Shown here: positions 9,318-20,453 of the stretch, piece by piece
How the letters are laid out: each line of letters starts with the position of its first letter
How positions within the stretch are numbered: the first letter of the stretch is position 1
DNA from: Bidens hawaiensis
Taxonomy: Eukaryota > Streptophyta > Magnoliopsida > Asterales > Asteraceae
Assembly (NCBI GenBank): GCA_021521415.1
Contig: JAIQDT010002997.1
Coordinates: 278,149-342,148 of the forward strand
Length of the DNA: 64,000 nucleotides
Direction of reading: 5' to 3'
The notes under the pieces: generated by a model
What the model was told of the DNA's origin: nothing
Database searches by the model: none
What the model saw: the letters and a program-made list of their open reading frames with translations, nothing else
Position numbers and translations under genes: made by a program

Positions 9318-9570
9318 GAATAATTTAGGGCACGCCTCCTACGGATTTGAGCCTTTACACTTTTCATATAAGAAAGAATATTTATTGAAAGTGACGGAGT
9401 CCTAAGATTCGTACGGATAAACTTTCCCTTCGAGAAACCCTAAATCGATTATCCTTTTGTATGATTAACATTAAATGAATGGAAATATTTTGAGTGAATC
9501 TTGTGAGTGTTAGTTACCTTTGATTATTGTTTATCAACCACAGCGTTTGTTATTGATTCCGCCTTTAACA

Positions 9571-10296
9571 AACGGTAATCTTTCTAAATATCGCAACCCG
9601 TCACTAACTCCCTTATCGACACATCTATTTGTGTGAGTTATGACATGATTTGAGTAAGATCTACCTGAAATCGGGGACCTGGCATGAAGTCCTCAAAATC
9701 ATGTCTCAATTATTTATTCCCAATTCAAACATCGTTCTCACTCTCACTCTCAGAATCATCTATGCGCCATGAGGAACTAATCAATTGATTTAGATTTTTT
9801 TTCTATCGGCTCATTCTTGATGAAGTCTGGTCTGCCCAATCGATTCCAGTTGTCATCGTTTTCCTTCACTGGATATTCACTCGAATCTGAAAGCCTTCGA
9901 TTGCACCGACACCGCCGCTTTAGATGCTGGCCCTTATCCTGGTGAGTTTCATTAATTTTTCAATCGTTTATAATCTATATTAGAATATGTAATGCCGGAG
10001 ATTCTGAGAATGCCTCTTTCTAATAGAGGATGCTAACGCATATGGAAGAGTACTGCTTCTGTTTTTGATTTGATTTATTTTGTTAGGTCTAGGGGATTTG
10101 ATTATCTTGTAGGGTGTTCAAACTTCAAACAATACATGAAAGTTGACCCCTCCTTTCAATCGTCTTTTTGCCTGGTTCGTTTATGTCTTGATTTCAGGTT
10201 TTGGTTGTAAAGATTTCTTATTTGCTTCATGTTTTTCTTTCACAGGTGATGTTGGTCGGAAATTGGCCATGATCTGAGTTTGTCACTGATAGGTAC
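9571..10296. other. Background DNA between Copia A and gypsy 1
   Basis: No ORF of note. A C-rich, exon-like stretch ends in CCTGGTGAGTTT at about 9938, a donor-like site; no protein family was recognised. The segment ends with GGTAC at 10292-10296, the left copy of the target duplication of the gypsy insertion, and resumes at 20454. Confidence 0.5.
10292..10296. repeat. Target site duplication GGTAC, left copy
   Basis: GGTAC directly before the TGTCAC end of the left LTR; the same five bases follow the right LTR at 20449-20453. This proves both LTRs belong to one insertion. Confidence 0.95.
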
Positions 10297-12213
10297 TGTC
10301 ACGCCTTCATCTTAGTCCCAGGAGTGTGATCAACAGTTGGTATAACATTTGTAAATAAATCAGAGTTACGGGTTATTAGCGGAAGACTTTATAAAACATG
10401 TGAATTTAAAGTTATAAATACTTACATTACAAAAGACGATTCAAAAGTCATTTAGTTTTACTTGTTTATAAGTTTAACAAAAACACCATATTTAATATTT
10501 AGACAAAATATCCGAGCCATCAGATTCTTGAGCTCTTCGTTCTTCAAGCCCTATTCTTGGTTACTTGCAAAATGTTAGAAACTACGTCGGCAACGAATGC
10601 TGGTGAATATGCTGACGCTAAAAATATTTTCTTTACTTAATCACCCCTCGAGACCACGTAAGTCTCGGCCCATCTTGGCTTAGGAATAATTAAGTTAAAA
10701 CAACATCATTAAAAATTCGAGTCTCAACACTAGGTCACCCCAGCAAAACACCGCAGTGTTTGACATACTTAGGTACCATAAATATACACATGGTCAGTCT
10801 CACTTGAACGTACTTAGGTCCGGCCCATCGTGGCTGGAGGTTGTGACCAATCGTGGTGCGATGCACCCACCGCATTTAACCACATATGTAAGGATCCAGA
10901 CAAACGTATACTGCAGCCTGAGGGCTAGGCTTTTACTCTTATTCATAATGTTTTTAGAGAAACTTAGTCTCATGTAAAGTTTTTCATATAACACGTTGAC
11001 TCGTTTGAAAACAAGTTTGTAAAAGTGGGGCGTATTAACCTTTTCAATTGGGATCGGTTTCAAACACCGTCCGTGGGTCTTTCCCTTGCTATCTCACACC
11101 TATAGTACGAGTATAACCTTTTGTTAGTCGGATATACAATCCGGCTTAAGACCTTTAGTCTTAGTTTTATAAACTTTACCTCGATGAACCTTTAGTTCAA
11201 AAATCTCTTTTACTTTAAAACCTTTAGTTTTAAAAGTAATATTATAAACCTTTAGTTTATTTATAAAACCCTACGTTTTTTCTTCTATAAGAAACGTATT
11301 TCTTTCTTTTTGTTATTATTTAAGAATACTCATTATAACTTAAATAATACTTATAACAAAGAATTATATTCACACATATATATACACTTGTATTTCTTTC
11401 TTTTCTTTTAATTGTTATATATTTCTTTTATTTTCGAGGTATCGAGTATAATCTCGACTTAGGTATTAAGCCTTTATAATATTTTATTATTATATTATTT
11501 GGGCATTATGCCTACCTTTGTCAGCTTATAATAACCCTAGGGAATTGGGCAGCACTTCGACTACCTTTGCTCTTTTTATACTCTTCTTGATCAACACTTT
11601 GCATGAGCACGCAAATCGAGACACCAATACTTCATAGTACGTGCTTCGGGATGATTGTCAGGATGTTGGGATAGTATCACCTACTTGATATATACGTCGT
11701 CGGTTTGTGGCACGAATATCGAGGTTACGACACGGAAAACGAAATAACGATCGAGGATGTGGAACGAACTTTGAGTATGTTAGTGACAGCCCTTTGGCAA
11801 GCCCGTCGCATATCGTGACGTTGGCTGCCTGAGTCACCATATAGACCTGCCACGTGCGACACGTGGCAGGCGTTGTGCCGCGTGGCGACACGTGGCGATC
11901 CGTCTGCCACGTGGCGACACATAGTGCCACCGTCTGCCACGTGGCACACGTGTCACATTGTGTCAGACCACGTCATCGCGATACGCGATGACGTTGGTTC
12001 AATAGCGATCACGTATCGCTGTTGACTTCTTCTAGAACCTTTGACCAAGCCCGTCGCGGTACGCGATGGACTAGTCCTTTGTCCCATCGCGTATCGCGAT
12101 AGGACAAGAAAACAGAATTTTCCTTTTTGACCTTGGGGTTTGTAATTTGGCAAATTTGTTCCCTTGACTTTGGAATTTGACATTAATGACCCGATATTTT
12201 CCGTGATGTTACA
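10297..12213 (-). repeat. 3' LTR of gypsy 1 (left)
   Basis: Plus-strand TGTCACGCC to GATGTTACA, 1,917 bp. It aligns with the right LTR along its whole length but lacks about 102 bp (equivalent to 19909-20010), which removes the TATA box. CpG-rich palindromes and CACGTGGC repeats lie at 11845-12105. Confidence 0.95.
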
Positions 12214-12226
12214 TCCTCCCCACCTT
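12214..12226 (-). other. Polypurine tract of gypsy 1
   Basis: On the minus strand AGGTGGGGAGGA runs into TGTAACATC, the start of the 3' LTR. Confidence 0.85.
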
Positions 12227-12253
12227 GAAATAAATCTCGTCCTCGAGTTTGCT

Positions 12254-12541
12254 TCACGAGAATAAGTGGGGGTATTTATTTCTCATTTCCGATTCGAGTT
12301 CCCAAGTATACTCGGGCCCTCTTCGTGAGTCCCATTTTACATTAACAATTTTCAAGGTTCATCTTTTAAGTGTCTTTGTTTTCGAATCTTCTATTTGTAT
12401 TGGTCTTTCAATGAATTTTAAGTTCTCGTTAATTTCTACATCTTTTAATGGCATCGAAAGAGGTTTGTCGGCTAAACATTTACGCAGATTCGAAACATGA
12501 AATACGTCGTGTATTCCTTGCATTTCCTCGGGTAGTCCCAA
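12254..12541 (-). pseudogene. pol: Gypsy 1 integrase C-terminus with chromodomain-like tail
   Basis: The end of pol, read on minus. The first part (12541-12359) has the HDVFHVSNLRKCLAD block of the integrase C-terminus (usually YHVSNLKKC). After a frame change near 12355 the reading continues as IVNVKWDSRRGPEYTWE and ends MRNKYPHLFS before TGA at 12254-12256. This tail matches the reduced chromodomain of Tekay/Del chromoviruses, which targets integration to certain chromatin. One frameshift breaks it. Confidence 0.8.
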
Positions 12542-13700
12542 ACGATATGAAACATTACCAATTCGTTCAAGTACCTCGAAGGGTCCAACGAATCAAGGAC
12601 TTAGCTTTCCTTTCTTACCGAAGCGAACTACGCCTTTCCATGGCGAGTCTTTCAAAAGAACTTTGTCACCAACATTGAACTCAAACGGCTTACGACGAAC
12701 AACAGCGTAACTCTTTTGGCGATCATGTGCCGTCTTAAGTCGTTCTCAGATTTGAAGAACTTTGTCGATGGTTTCTTGGACTATTTCGAGTCCAGACAAT
12801 TGATTGTCTCCTATTTCTAACCAGCACACGGGAGTTCTACAATTTCGGCCATATAACTCCTAAAATGGTGCGGATTGAATACTTGTGTGATAACTATTGT
12901 TATACGAGAATTCCATTAGGGGTAAGTGGTCGTCCCAACTTCCACCTAAGTCTATCACACAGGCGCGGAACATATCTTCCAACGTTTGAATCGTCCTTTC
13001 GCTTTGCCCATCGGTTTATGGATGATAAACAGTGCTAAGGTTTAGCTTGGTGCCTAACGTTTGTTAGAAGCTTTTCCAGAAATGAGAAGTAAAACGAGTG
13101 TCTCAATCAGAGATTATAGATAGCGGTACTCCATGCAAAGCACAATGTTGTTCACATAAATACGCGCTAATCTATCCATTGAATACAACTCATTGACAGG
13201 TATGAAGTGAGCAGATTTGGTTAATCTATCGACGATAACCCATATAGCATTATGTTGTTGAGTCATCTTCAGGAATTTGGTGTTAAAATCCATAGTTATT
13301 TACTCCCACTTCCATACGGGAAGTTCGGGTTGTTGGAGCAATCCCAAAGGCTTTTGATGTTCAGCCTTGACTTTTAAACATGTTTAACATTTTGCCACAT
13401 GCGAAGTGATGTCCTTTTTTATCCCATTCCACCAGTAGTTGGGTTTGAGATTTTGATACATTTTGTCACTACCGGGGTGCATCATGTATTTGGACTTATG
13501 TGCTTCGTTCAAAATTTTCTCACGCAAGTTCCCAACGATTGGTACCCAAATTTGGTTACCCATTCTAAGGATACCATCGTCACCTTTGACTAGCGAGTCA
13601 ATGGTGTCGTGTCGTTTCTCATCGGAGATCTTATTTTCATTGATTGCTTGAGTTTTGGCAGATTTGATTTGGTCAATAAGATCGATTTGAAGTTCTAATC
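12542..13700 (-). pseudogene. pol: Gypsy 1 integrase, heavily broken
   Basis: No ORF above 60 codons remains, but on the minus strand pieces of the Ty3/gypsy integrase core are readable, notably NAIWVIVDRLTKSAHFIPVN around 13190-13260, with flanking text in other frames. Integrase inserts the DNA copy into the host genome. Several frameshifts and stops lie between this core and the RNase H end, so the enzyme is dead. Confidence 0.75.
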
Positions 13701-13707
13701 TTAACGC

Positions 13708-14567
13708 TCAAACTCTTTCTGGCTTTTCATGCTCCTTCCGACTTAAGGCATCAGCCACAACGTTGTCTTTGCCTTCATGATAAATGATTTCACAGTCGTA
13801 GTCGTTAAGAGTTTCCATCCATCGTTGTTGTCGCATATTAAGCTCTTTTTGATCGAAGATGTGTTTCAAGCTTTTATGATTAGTGTACACGATAAATCTT
13901 ATTCCATAGAGATAGTGCCTCCATATCTTAAGTGCAAAGATTATAGCGCCTTACTCTAGATCATGAGTTATATAGTTCTTTTCATGTACCTTGACTTGAC
14001 GAGAGGCGTAAGAGATACTTTCTTTCGTTGCATTAGTACACATCCCAAGCCGGAATGAGACGCATCACTAAAGACAACGAAATTTTCAGTACCTTCTAGC
14101 AAGGCCAGTATAGGTGCTTGGGTAAGCTTTTGTTTGAGTATATCGAACGCCACTTGTTGTTTTGTTCCCCACTCATACTTGATATTTTTGCGAGTCAAAG
14201 AAGTTAGGGGAACAGCGATTCGGGAAAAGTTTTCAATGAATCTACGGTAATAGCCGGCCAATCCTAAGAAACTTCGGATCTCGGTTGGCGATTTTGGAAC
14301 CTCCCACTTAGATGTAACTTCAATCTTAGAGGGATCGACTTGAATTCCATTTATGTTAATGATGTGACCAAGGAATTGCACTTCGGGTAACCAGAACTCG
14401 CATTTTGAGAACTTAGCGTACAACTTCTCGGTCCTAAGAATTTCAAGAAAAGTTCGAAGATGATTTTCATGATCGTCCTTAGAATTAGAATAAATGAGTA
14501 TGTCGTCAATGAAGACGATAACAAATTTATCCAAGTAAGGCTTACAGATTCGGTTCATCATGTCCAT
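13708..14567 (-). pseudogene. pol: Gypsy 1 reverse transcriptase (C half) and RNase H
   Basis: From 14567 downward the frame gives the RT active-site block [14 protein letters not shown] (FIDD as in Ty3/gypsy), the LGH and [10 protein letters not shown] thumb motifs, then the RNase H start [18 protein letters not shown] (first catalytic Asp). It breaks near 13970 and resumes at 13890 with [20 protein letters not shown] and ends in [11 protein letters not shown], the usual RNase H end. A stop or shift near 13950 separates the two parts. Confidence 0.9.
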
Positions 14568-15731
14568 GAATGCGGCTGGAGCATTAGTAAGTCCAAACGG
14601 AATGATCGTGAACTCATAATGTTCATACCTTGTTCGGAATACAGTTTTCGGGATATCTTCGGATTGAACTTTGAGTTAGTGATAACTGGAACGAAGATCG
14701 ATTTTTGAAAAAAATCTTGCGCCTTGGAGTTGGTCGAATAGGTCATCGATTTGAGGGAGTGGATATCGATTCTTGATTGTGACTTTGTTGAGAGCTCGGT
14801 AGTCGATGCACATACGCATGGATCCATCCTTCTTTTTGACCAACAGTATTGGCGCTCCCCATGGCGATGAACTTGGTCGAATGAAGCCTTTCTCGAGAAG
14901 CTTGTCAAGTTATTTCTTTAACTCCTTCATTTCAGTTGGTACGAGGCGATACGGAGCTTTGGCGATCGGAGCAGTACCTGGAATGAGATTGATTCTAAAC
15001 TCTACTTCGCGATCGGGAGAGATTCTGGGAAGTTCGTCGGGAAAGACATCGGCATAATCGAAAACAAAATGAACTTCTTTGATTTCTTTGGGTTTAGATT
15101 CTTTGGTGATGTAGGCCATGAATGCTAAGCATCCTTGATTTAAACATTTGTTAACCCTTATCATAGAGATTAGGCTAACTTGGCCAGCGTCTTTATCCCC
15201 TTCTATTCGAATTGTTCGTTTATCAGGGGCTCGAAGTTCAACGGTTTTGCTATTGCAAAGGATACGAGCATGGTTGTCGGATAACCAATCCATACCCAAT
15301 ACAATATCAAAACCCACAAGAGTCATAGGTAGCAATTGAATAGGCAAAATATAACCGGTTAATAAGATTTTTCCGTTTTCTAACGCTTCGGAGATTTTAA
15401 CAATTTCGCCACTAGCAGTCTCGATGCTTAGAGTTTTATTAAGTTTGATTAAAGGTTCGTTTAATAGACTACAAAAGTTATAATCTATAAAACTTAAATT
15501 GGCACCTGAATCTAACAAGACTCTAGCATAAGTGTTGTTAACTAGGAACGTACCGGTAATGGTTTCCGGCATGTCGGCCGCTTTCTTTGTGTCTAAGACG
15601 AAGACTCTTGTGTTGCCCTTCTTGGGCTCATTCTTTTGACCACTACCACCCGCACCACCAGTCGTGAGTTTGTTCTTGGGGCATTCAAAGCTAAGATGTC
15701 CCATTTCTTTTTTACAGTTATAATAGGTCAT
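14558..15731 (-). pseudogene. pol: Gypsy 1 protease and N-terminal reverse transcriptase
   Basis: The 273-codon stretch 15731-14910 begins inside a gag zinc knuckle and includes the aspartic protease with VLLDSGANLSFI (DSGA active site) and IVLGMDWL (flap/dimer region), then the RT linker with FPDELP and IPGTAPIAKAPYRLVPTEM. A stop follows at 14910. The next part (14908-14558) is RT fingers with more than one frame change ([14 protein letters not shown] text in another frame). Protease cleaves the Gag-Pol product; RT copies RNA to DNA. Confidence 0.88.
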
Positions 15732-16804
15732 CTTATTCTTCCAACAATCGGCCTTTGCGTGGCCGGGTCTATGACACGATTCACAGACTCGTGGAGTTAA
15801 ATGGCATTTATCCCTATGATATTTCTTACAAATTTTACATTGTGGAATGCTGGGGTTGAAGTCGGACCTTCGTTGGTAACTCCTTTACCCTTGAAACGGG
15901 TATTTCCTTCCTTCTTCGGGTCATGTGTTGTTACAACCCTCTTATCCTCTTCCTTGTTGCGGATCATTCCGCCGATCAAAAAACCGGCTAATTCCATCGC
16001 GGAGTCAGCGGTCTATGGCAAGTGAGATCTTACCATATCACGAATCTCTCGTGGTAGTCCCCAAATATAACGTGTCACTTTGCTGTATTCAGGGGTAACC
16101 AGCTGGGGAACCAATCGACAGTATTCATAAAATTTTGTATTGTACTCACGAAGGTTTGTTCCAAAGACCTTGTGATTGAAGAATTTAGTTTGGATTTGAT
16201 CGGTCTCGTGCATTGGACAAAACTTTGCCATCAACAACTCCTTAAACTCTTTCCAGGTTAGATTATACATCACCTCCCTTCCTCTACTCAAAATCAGTGT
16301 GTTCCACCACTCCAGCGCTTCACCTTTAAACATGAGAGCAGAATATTGGATCTTTTCTTGATCGGAGCACTTGCTGGTTATAACAATCGTCTCCATTTCC
16401 TCAAGCCACCTCACAGTCGTGATGGCTCCTTTGTCTCCGTGGAATTATTTCGGTCCATAGTACTTGAAATCTTTAAACGAGCATCCACTTATCTTTAGTC
16501 TTTTAAACTCTTGACAGATTCCACCATCAGCGTTTGACTCGTGAACACTTTCCTCCATATGAGAAGGTCTAGAGCGAGGTTTAGAAACAGATTTTCGAGA
16601 AGGGTTGGCAGACTGTGAATGTTTACTTTGTCTAGATTGAGATCTAAATTCAGTTTCGGCCCTCACGACATCTTTTACTATTCTTTGGATTTGTTTCATG
16701 TATTTATCAGGGATTGTTTCTTCTTGTTCTCTTTCAGGACCTTTTTCTTCTCGTTTTTCAGCTTCTTTTCTGCAAGCTTCTCGGTTATTGCGTTGTCGAG
16801 ACAT
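15731..16804 (-). pseudogene. gag: Gypsy 1 gag with zinc knuckles
   Basis: ATG at 16802-16804 opens a Lys/Glu/Arg-rich N-terminus (MSRQRNNREACRKEAEKREE). TAA near 16445 interrupts the frame, which goes on with the retrotransposon gag domain (RWLEEMETIV, FKGEALEWWNTL, FKELLMAKFCP, YCRLVPQL, to about 16013). The C-terminal part (15997-15700) carries zinc knuckles in shifted frames: CESCHRPGHAKADC is complete (CX2CX4HX4C), and the last one has lost its first Cys (YYNCKKEMGHLSFEC). Gag forms the particle and binds the RNA. Inactive through several stops. Confidence 0.88.
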
Positions 16805-16897
16805 TTTTATCTTTTATTCTTTTTCAATCTTTTTCTTTTATCTGAAATTTAATATATTTTTTTCTTAAAACACAAATTTTATTTATTTCACACACAG

Positions 16898-16903
<6 letters not shown>

Positions 16904-16945
<42 letters not shown>
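16904..16945. repeat. TA microsatellite upstream of gypsy 1 gag
   Basis: An almost pure (TA)n tract in the AT-rich leader between the extra ORF and gag. Confidence 0.9.
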
Positions 16946-16947
<2 letters not shown>

Positions 16948-17206
16948 TAAAATGATATATATATTATTTTACAAAATACTTATATATCGTTTATGCGATA
17001 TATAAACTCCTATCCTTATTACATCATATGTTACACATAAACTATCTTAACACATAAACTTCATTTCTTGAAAACACGCCATCCTCACCATCATTTCAAT
17101 CCTTCATGAATTTCTTCACAACCTTGGTCAACTTGTTGCATTTTCGAAGAAGCGTCTATCCTATCTTCTTCTTTTTCTTCCCATCAACAACAATCTTCTT
17201 TCTCAA

Positions 17207-18243
17207 TTAATCCATCTCGTGTAAAGATCGATCCAGATGTTCCTCCTGTGACCTGGGAATGTCATTGGGATAACCGTAGCGGGGTGGTGGATCACAGTAC
17301 CCCATCATAACCACGTCAAAATGATTCCTTGGATCCGGATATGGAGAAGCAGTCACATCGGATTGGTAGTTGAAGAAAGCATCGGCAGCCTAATTCTGCT
17401 CACGGATTTCGTTTGCTTGATCTTCAATCGAGGGAATCTTTCCTTCATAGGTTGGGAAACTTGATGATGCTTGACCCTTGAGTTCTTGAAGAAATTACAT
17501 GTACGGATCAACAGAGCCATAGTTTGGATTTTGATGAGTATATTGTTCTTCCACTGGTGTCGTCACCTCATTCGGATTTTCGGGGTAATCCTCTTCCGGT
17601 TCTTCTTCGTCTCTTCTTCTGGATCCTCTTCTTCCGGGTCATCTTTCTCCATTATTTGGGCAGTCTCCTTTGATATTGCGGGTATACAGAAACTTTCATA
17701 CGGTATTGTCACCCTCATTTTGGGCTTGCGTGATGGCCCTTCTTTGTTGATGTGGGAGTCAGTAGAATCCATAGTAGAAGTTCCGGTATGCCACCTTCGC
17801 TGATCTGAGTGGCATTGCATCCAGTCGGATGAGGGAGATCTTGGCTCCTCCTTGATCGGTCGGTCGGAGAGGAAAGCGTATGAAGGGTGAGGGTTCGGTG
17901 GTAAGTGTGTTGAACCTCCAGATGGGTAATATGGTGGGATCTCAGTTGGTTGATAGGTAGGAATCTCGGAAGGATGATACATGGGTACTTCGGATGGTTG
18001 ATACATGGGTAAGCTTGACGGGTAATAACTCGAGTGCCTTGGTGCTTGGTATGCTTGATTTGGAGTATTATCTAGATTGTAGATAAGACTTTGTTCAATA
18101 CCGGGATGTTGATCATGTTCCTTGTTGGAGTTGAAGAATGATTCATAATAATTTTTACTCGTGATGTCTTTTGGGAATTTGTAGTATTTTCCTACTATTT
18201 TTTCTTCACGATCATAATACTCCATTAATTTCTCGTAAGACAT
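17207..18243 (-). pseudogene. Extra ORF between PBS and gag of gypsy 1 (unknown)
   Basis: ATG at 18241-18243 opens 226 codons (to 17563); after a frame change near 17610 the same protein can be followed through two stops to TAA at 17207, about 345 codons in all. It lies sense to gag, 140 bases after the PBS. I do not recognise it. Visible: a Tyr-rich N-terminus, four to five tandem units of nine residues such as YQPSEVPMYHPSEIP (residues 80-108), an acidic run (EEEDPEEE), and a Tyr/Pro-rich C-terminus. No zinc knuckle or catalytic motif. A disordered accessory protein fits the composition; this is inference. Confidence 0.6.
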
Positions 18244-18385
18244 CTAAATTAGGTGGTTTAGAATGATGAGAGTGAAAGAAAGGGTTACCAGCCAATCTTA
18301 TCCCTAATCAAATAAACAAGTAAATATTTTCCTATGCTTGGATCGAAGCTTGGGTATTGTTTTATGATACCCAATTCGCTAAGAT

Positions 18386-18402
18386 CGATGGCTCTGATAC
18401 CA
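18386..18402 (-). other. Primer binding site of gypsy 1 (tRNA-iMet type)
   Basis: On minus TGGTATCAGAGCCATCG, three bases inside the right LTR. TGGTATCAGAGC is complementary to the 3' end of initiator tRNA-Met and fixes the right LTR as the 5' LTR. Confidence 0.93.
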
Positions 18403-19970
18403 ATCTGTCACACCCCCATCTTAGGCCTAGGAGTGTGATCAACAGTTGATACCACATTTATAAATAAATCAGAGTTACGGGTTATTAGCGGAAGACTTTA
18501 TAAAACATGTGGATTTAAAGTTATAAATATTTACATTACAAAAGACAAGACAAAAGTCTCGTTTAGGTTTACTTGTTTATAAGTTTAACAAAAACACCAT
18601 ATTTAATATTTAAACAAAATATCCAAGCCAGCGGATTCTCGAGCTCTTCGTTCTTCAAGCCCTATTCTTGGTTACTTGAAAAATGTTAGAAAATACGTCA
18701 GCAACGAATTCTTGTAAATATGCTGACGCTAAAAATATTTTCTTTACTTAATCACCCCTCGAGACCACATAAGTCTCGGCCCATCTTGGCTTAGGAATAA
18801 TCAAGTTAAAACAACATCATTATAAATTCGAGTCTCTACACTAGGTCACCCCAGCAAAACACCGCAGCATTTCGACATACTAAGGTACCATAAATATACA
18901 CATGGTCAGTCTCACTCGAACGTACTTAGGTATGGCCCATCGTGGCTGGAGGTCGTGACCAAGCGTGGTGCAATGTGCCCACCGCATTTAACCACATATG
19001 TAAGGATCCAGACAAACATATACTACAGCCTGAAGGCTAGGCTTTTACTCTTATTCATAATGTTTTTAGAGAAACTTAGTCTCATGTAAAGTTTTTCATA
19101 TAACACGTTGACTCTTTTGAAAACAAGTTTGTAAAAGTGGGGCATATTCACCTTTTCAATTGGGATAGGTTTCAAACACCGTTCGTGGGTCTTTCCCTTG
19201 CTATCTCGCACCTATAGTACGAGTATAACTTTTTGTTAGTCGGATATACAATCCGGCTTAGGACCTTTAGTCTTAGTTTTATAAACTTTACCTCGATGAA
19301 CCTTTAGTTCAAAAATATCTTTTACTTTAAAACCCTTAGTTTTAAAAGTAATACTATAAACCTTTAGTTTATTTATAAAACCCTACGTTTCTTCTTCTAT
19401 GAAAAACATATTTCTTTCTTTTTGTTATTATTTAAGAATACTCATTATTACTTAAATAATACTTATAACAAAGAATTATATTCACACACACACACATATA
19501 TATATACACTTGTATTTCATTCTGTTCTTTTCTTTGTTATATATTTCATTTATTTTCAAGGTATCGAGTATAATCTCAACTTAGGTATTAAGCGTTTATA
19601 ATATTTTATTATTATTTTATTCGGACATTATGCCTACCTTTGTCGGCTTATAATAACCCTAGGGAATTGGACAACACTTGGACTCCCTTTGCTCTTTTCA
19701 ACTCTTCTTGATCAACACTTCACTTGAGCACACAAATCGAGACACCAATACTTCATAGTACGTGCTTTGGGATGATCGTTGGGACGTCGGGATAGTATCA
19801 CCTTCTTGATAAACACGTCGTCGATTGGTGGCACGAATATCGAGGGTACGGAACGGAAAACGAGATAACAATCGAGGATGTGGCACGAACTTCGAGGTAT
19901 GTTAGTGAGATGTTTTAGAGATAGAAATATGTGTGAGTTTGGATGTGGAATGGACTGAACTCGTGGCCTT

Positions 19971-19979
19971 CTATTTATA
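19971..19979 (-). promoter_or_regulatory. TATA box of gypsy 1 5' LTR
   Basis: TATAAATAG on minus. The equivalent 102-bp segment is deleted from the 3' LTR. Confidence 0.7.
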
Positions 19980-19994
19980 AGCAACTTTTTGACC

Positions 19995-20330
19995 CCGTCG
20001 CGGTACGCGACAGCCTTTTGGCAAGCCCGTCGCGTATCGCGACGTAGGCTGCCTGAGTCACCATATAGACCTGCCACGTGGCGAAACGTGGCAGGCGTTG
20101 TGCCGCGTGGCGACACGTGGCGATCCGTCTGCCACGTGGTGACACGTGGCGACACATAGTGCCACCACCTGCCATGTGGCACATGTGTCACATTGTGTCA
20201 GACGACGTCATCGCGATACGCGATGACGTTGGTTCAACAGCGATCGCGTATCGCTGTTGACTTATTTTAGAACCTTTGACCAAGCCCGTCGCGGTACGCG
20301 ATGGACTAGTCCTTTGTCACGTCGTGTATC
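19995..20330. repeat. CpG palindrome and CACGTGGC array in gypsy 1 U3
   Basis: A GC-rich island in an AT-rich LTR. Palindromic phrases of the type CGCGNNNCGCG recur at about 19997, 20026, 20210, 20240, 20287 and 20323, and CACGTGGC (a G-box/ABRE-like core) or near matches recur at 20072-20180. The left LTR has the same array at 11845-12105. Confidence 0.75.
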
Positions 20331-20448
20331 GCGATAGGACAAGAAAACAGAATTTTCCTTTTTGACCTTGGGGTTTGGAATTTGGCAAATTTGTTCCCTT
20401 GACTTTGGAATTTGACATTAATGACCCGATATTTTCCTTGATGTTACA

Positions 20449-20453
20449 GGTAC
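20449..20453. repeat. Target site duplication GGTAC, right copy
   Basis: GGTAC directly after the ...GATGTTACA end of the right LTR, matching 10292-10296. Confidence 0.95.

Larger units (their letters stand above)
1..9570 (+). mobile_element. Copia element A, 3' portion (SIRE-like, with ORF3)
   Basis: Ty1/copia retrotransposon entering from beyond the left edge. In order it shows the RNase H end of pol (1-204), a 3.3-kb non-coding spacer, a long ORF3 broken by stops and frameshifts (3528-8307), a polypurine tract (8461-8475) and a 3' LTR. Pol followed by a further long ORF is the architecture known for the SIRE/Maximus lineage of plant Copia. The 5' LTR, gag and most of pol lie outside the window, so age and target duplication cannot be read. 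The right edge rests on a candidate LTR end only. Confidence 0.85.
8476..9570 (+). repeat. 3' LTR of Copia A
   Basis: Begins TGTTGAGTCAAA next to the PPT; a perfect palindrome GTCAAATATTTGAC lies at 8482-8495. U3 is filled with CGGGCA boxes; TATAAATA is at 9310-9317, so R should start near 9340. The 3' end at TTTAACA (9570) is my best guess from the TG...CA rule; no second LTR copy is in the window to fix it. Confidence 0.7.
10297..20448 (-). mobile_element. Gypsy 1: complete Tekay/Del-like chromovirus, decayed
   Basis: A 10.15-kb Ty3/gypsy element on the minus strand with both LTRs, a GGTAC duplication, a tRNA-iMet-type PBS, gag, protease, RT, RNase H, integrase and a C-terminal chromodomain-like tail, then a PPT. 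An additional ORF precedes gag. Every coding block has stops or frameshifts. The KWDSRRGPEYTWE tail is typical of Tekay/Del elements. Confidence 0.93.
18406..20448 (-). repeat. 5' LTR of gypsy 1 (right)
   Basis: Plus-strand TGTCACACC to GATGTTACA, 2,043 bp; retains the TATA box (19971-19979 on minus). CpG palindromes such as GTCGCGGTACGCGAC and CATCGCGATACGCGATG and repeated CACGTGGC lie directly upstream of the TATA box in transcription order (19995-20330). Confidence 0.95.

Noticed and set aside
10756..11063. ORFs on both strands in the gypsy 1 LTR
   Set aside because: LTR sequence with a diverged copy at 18860-19211; frames not conserved between LTRs.
12249..14708. Plus-strand ORFs across gypsy 1 pol
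   Set aside because: Antisense shadows of the minus-strand integrase and RT.
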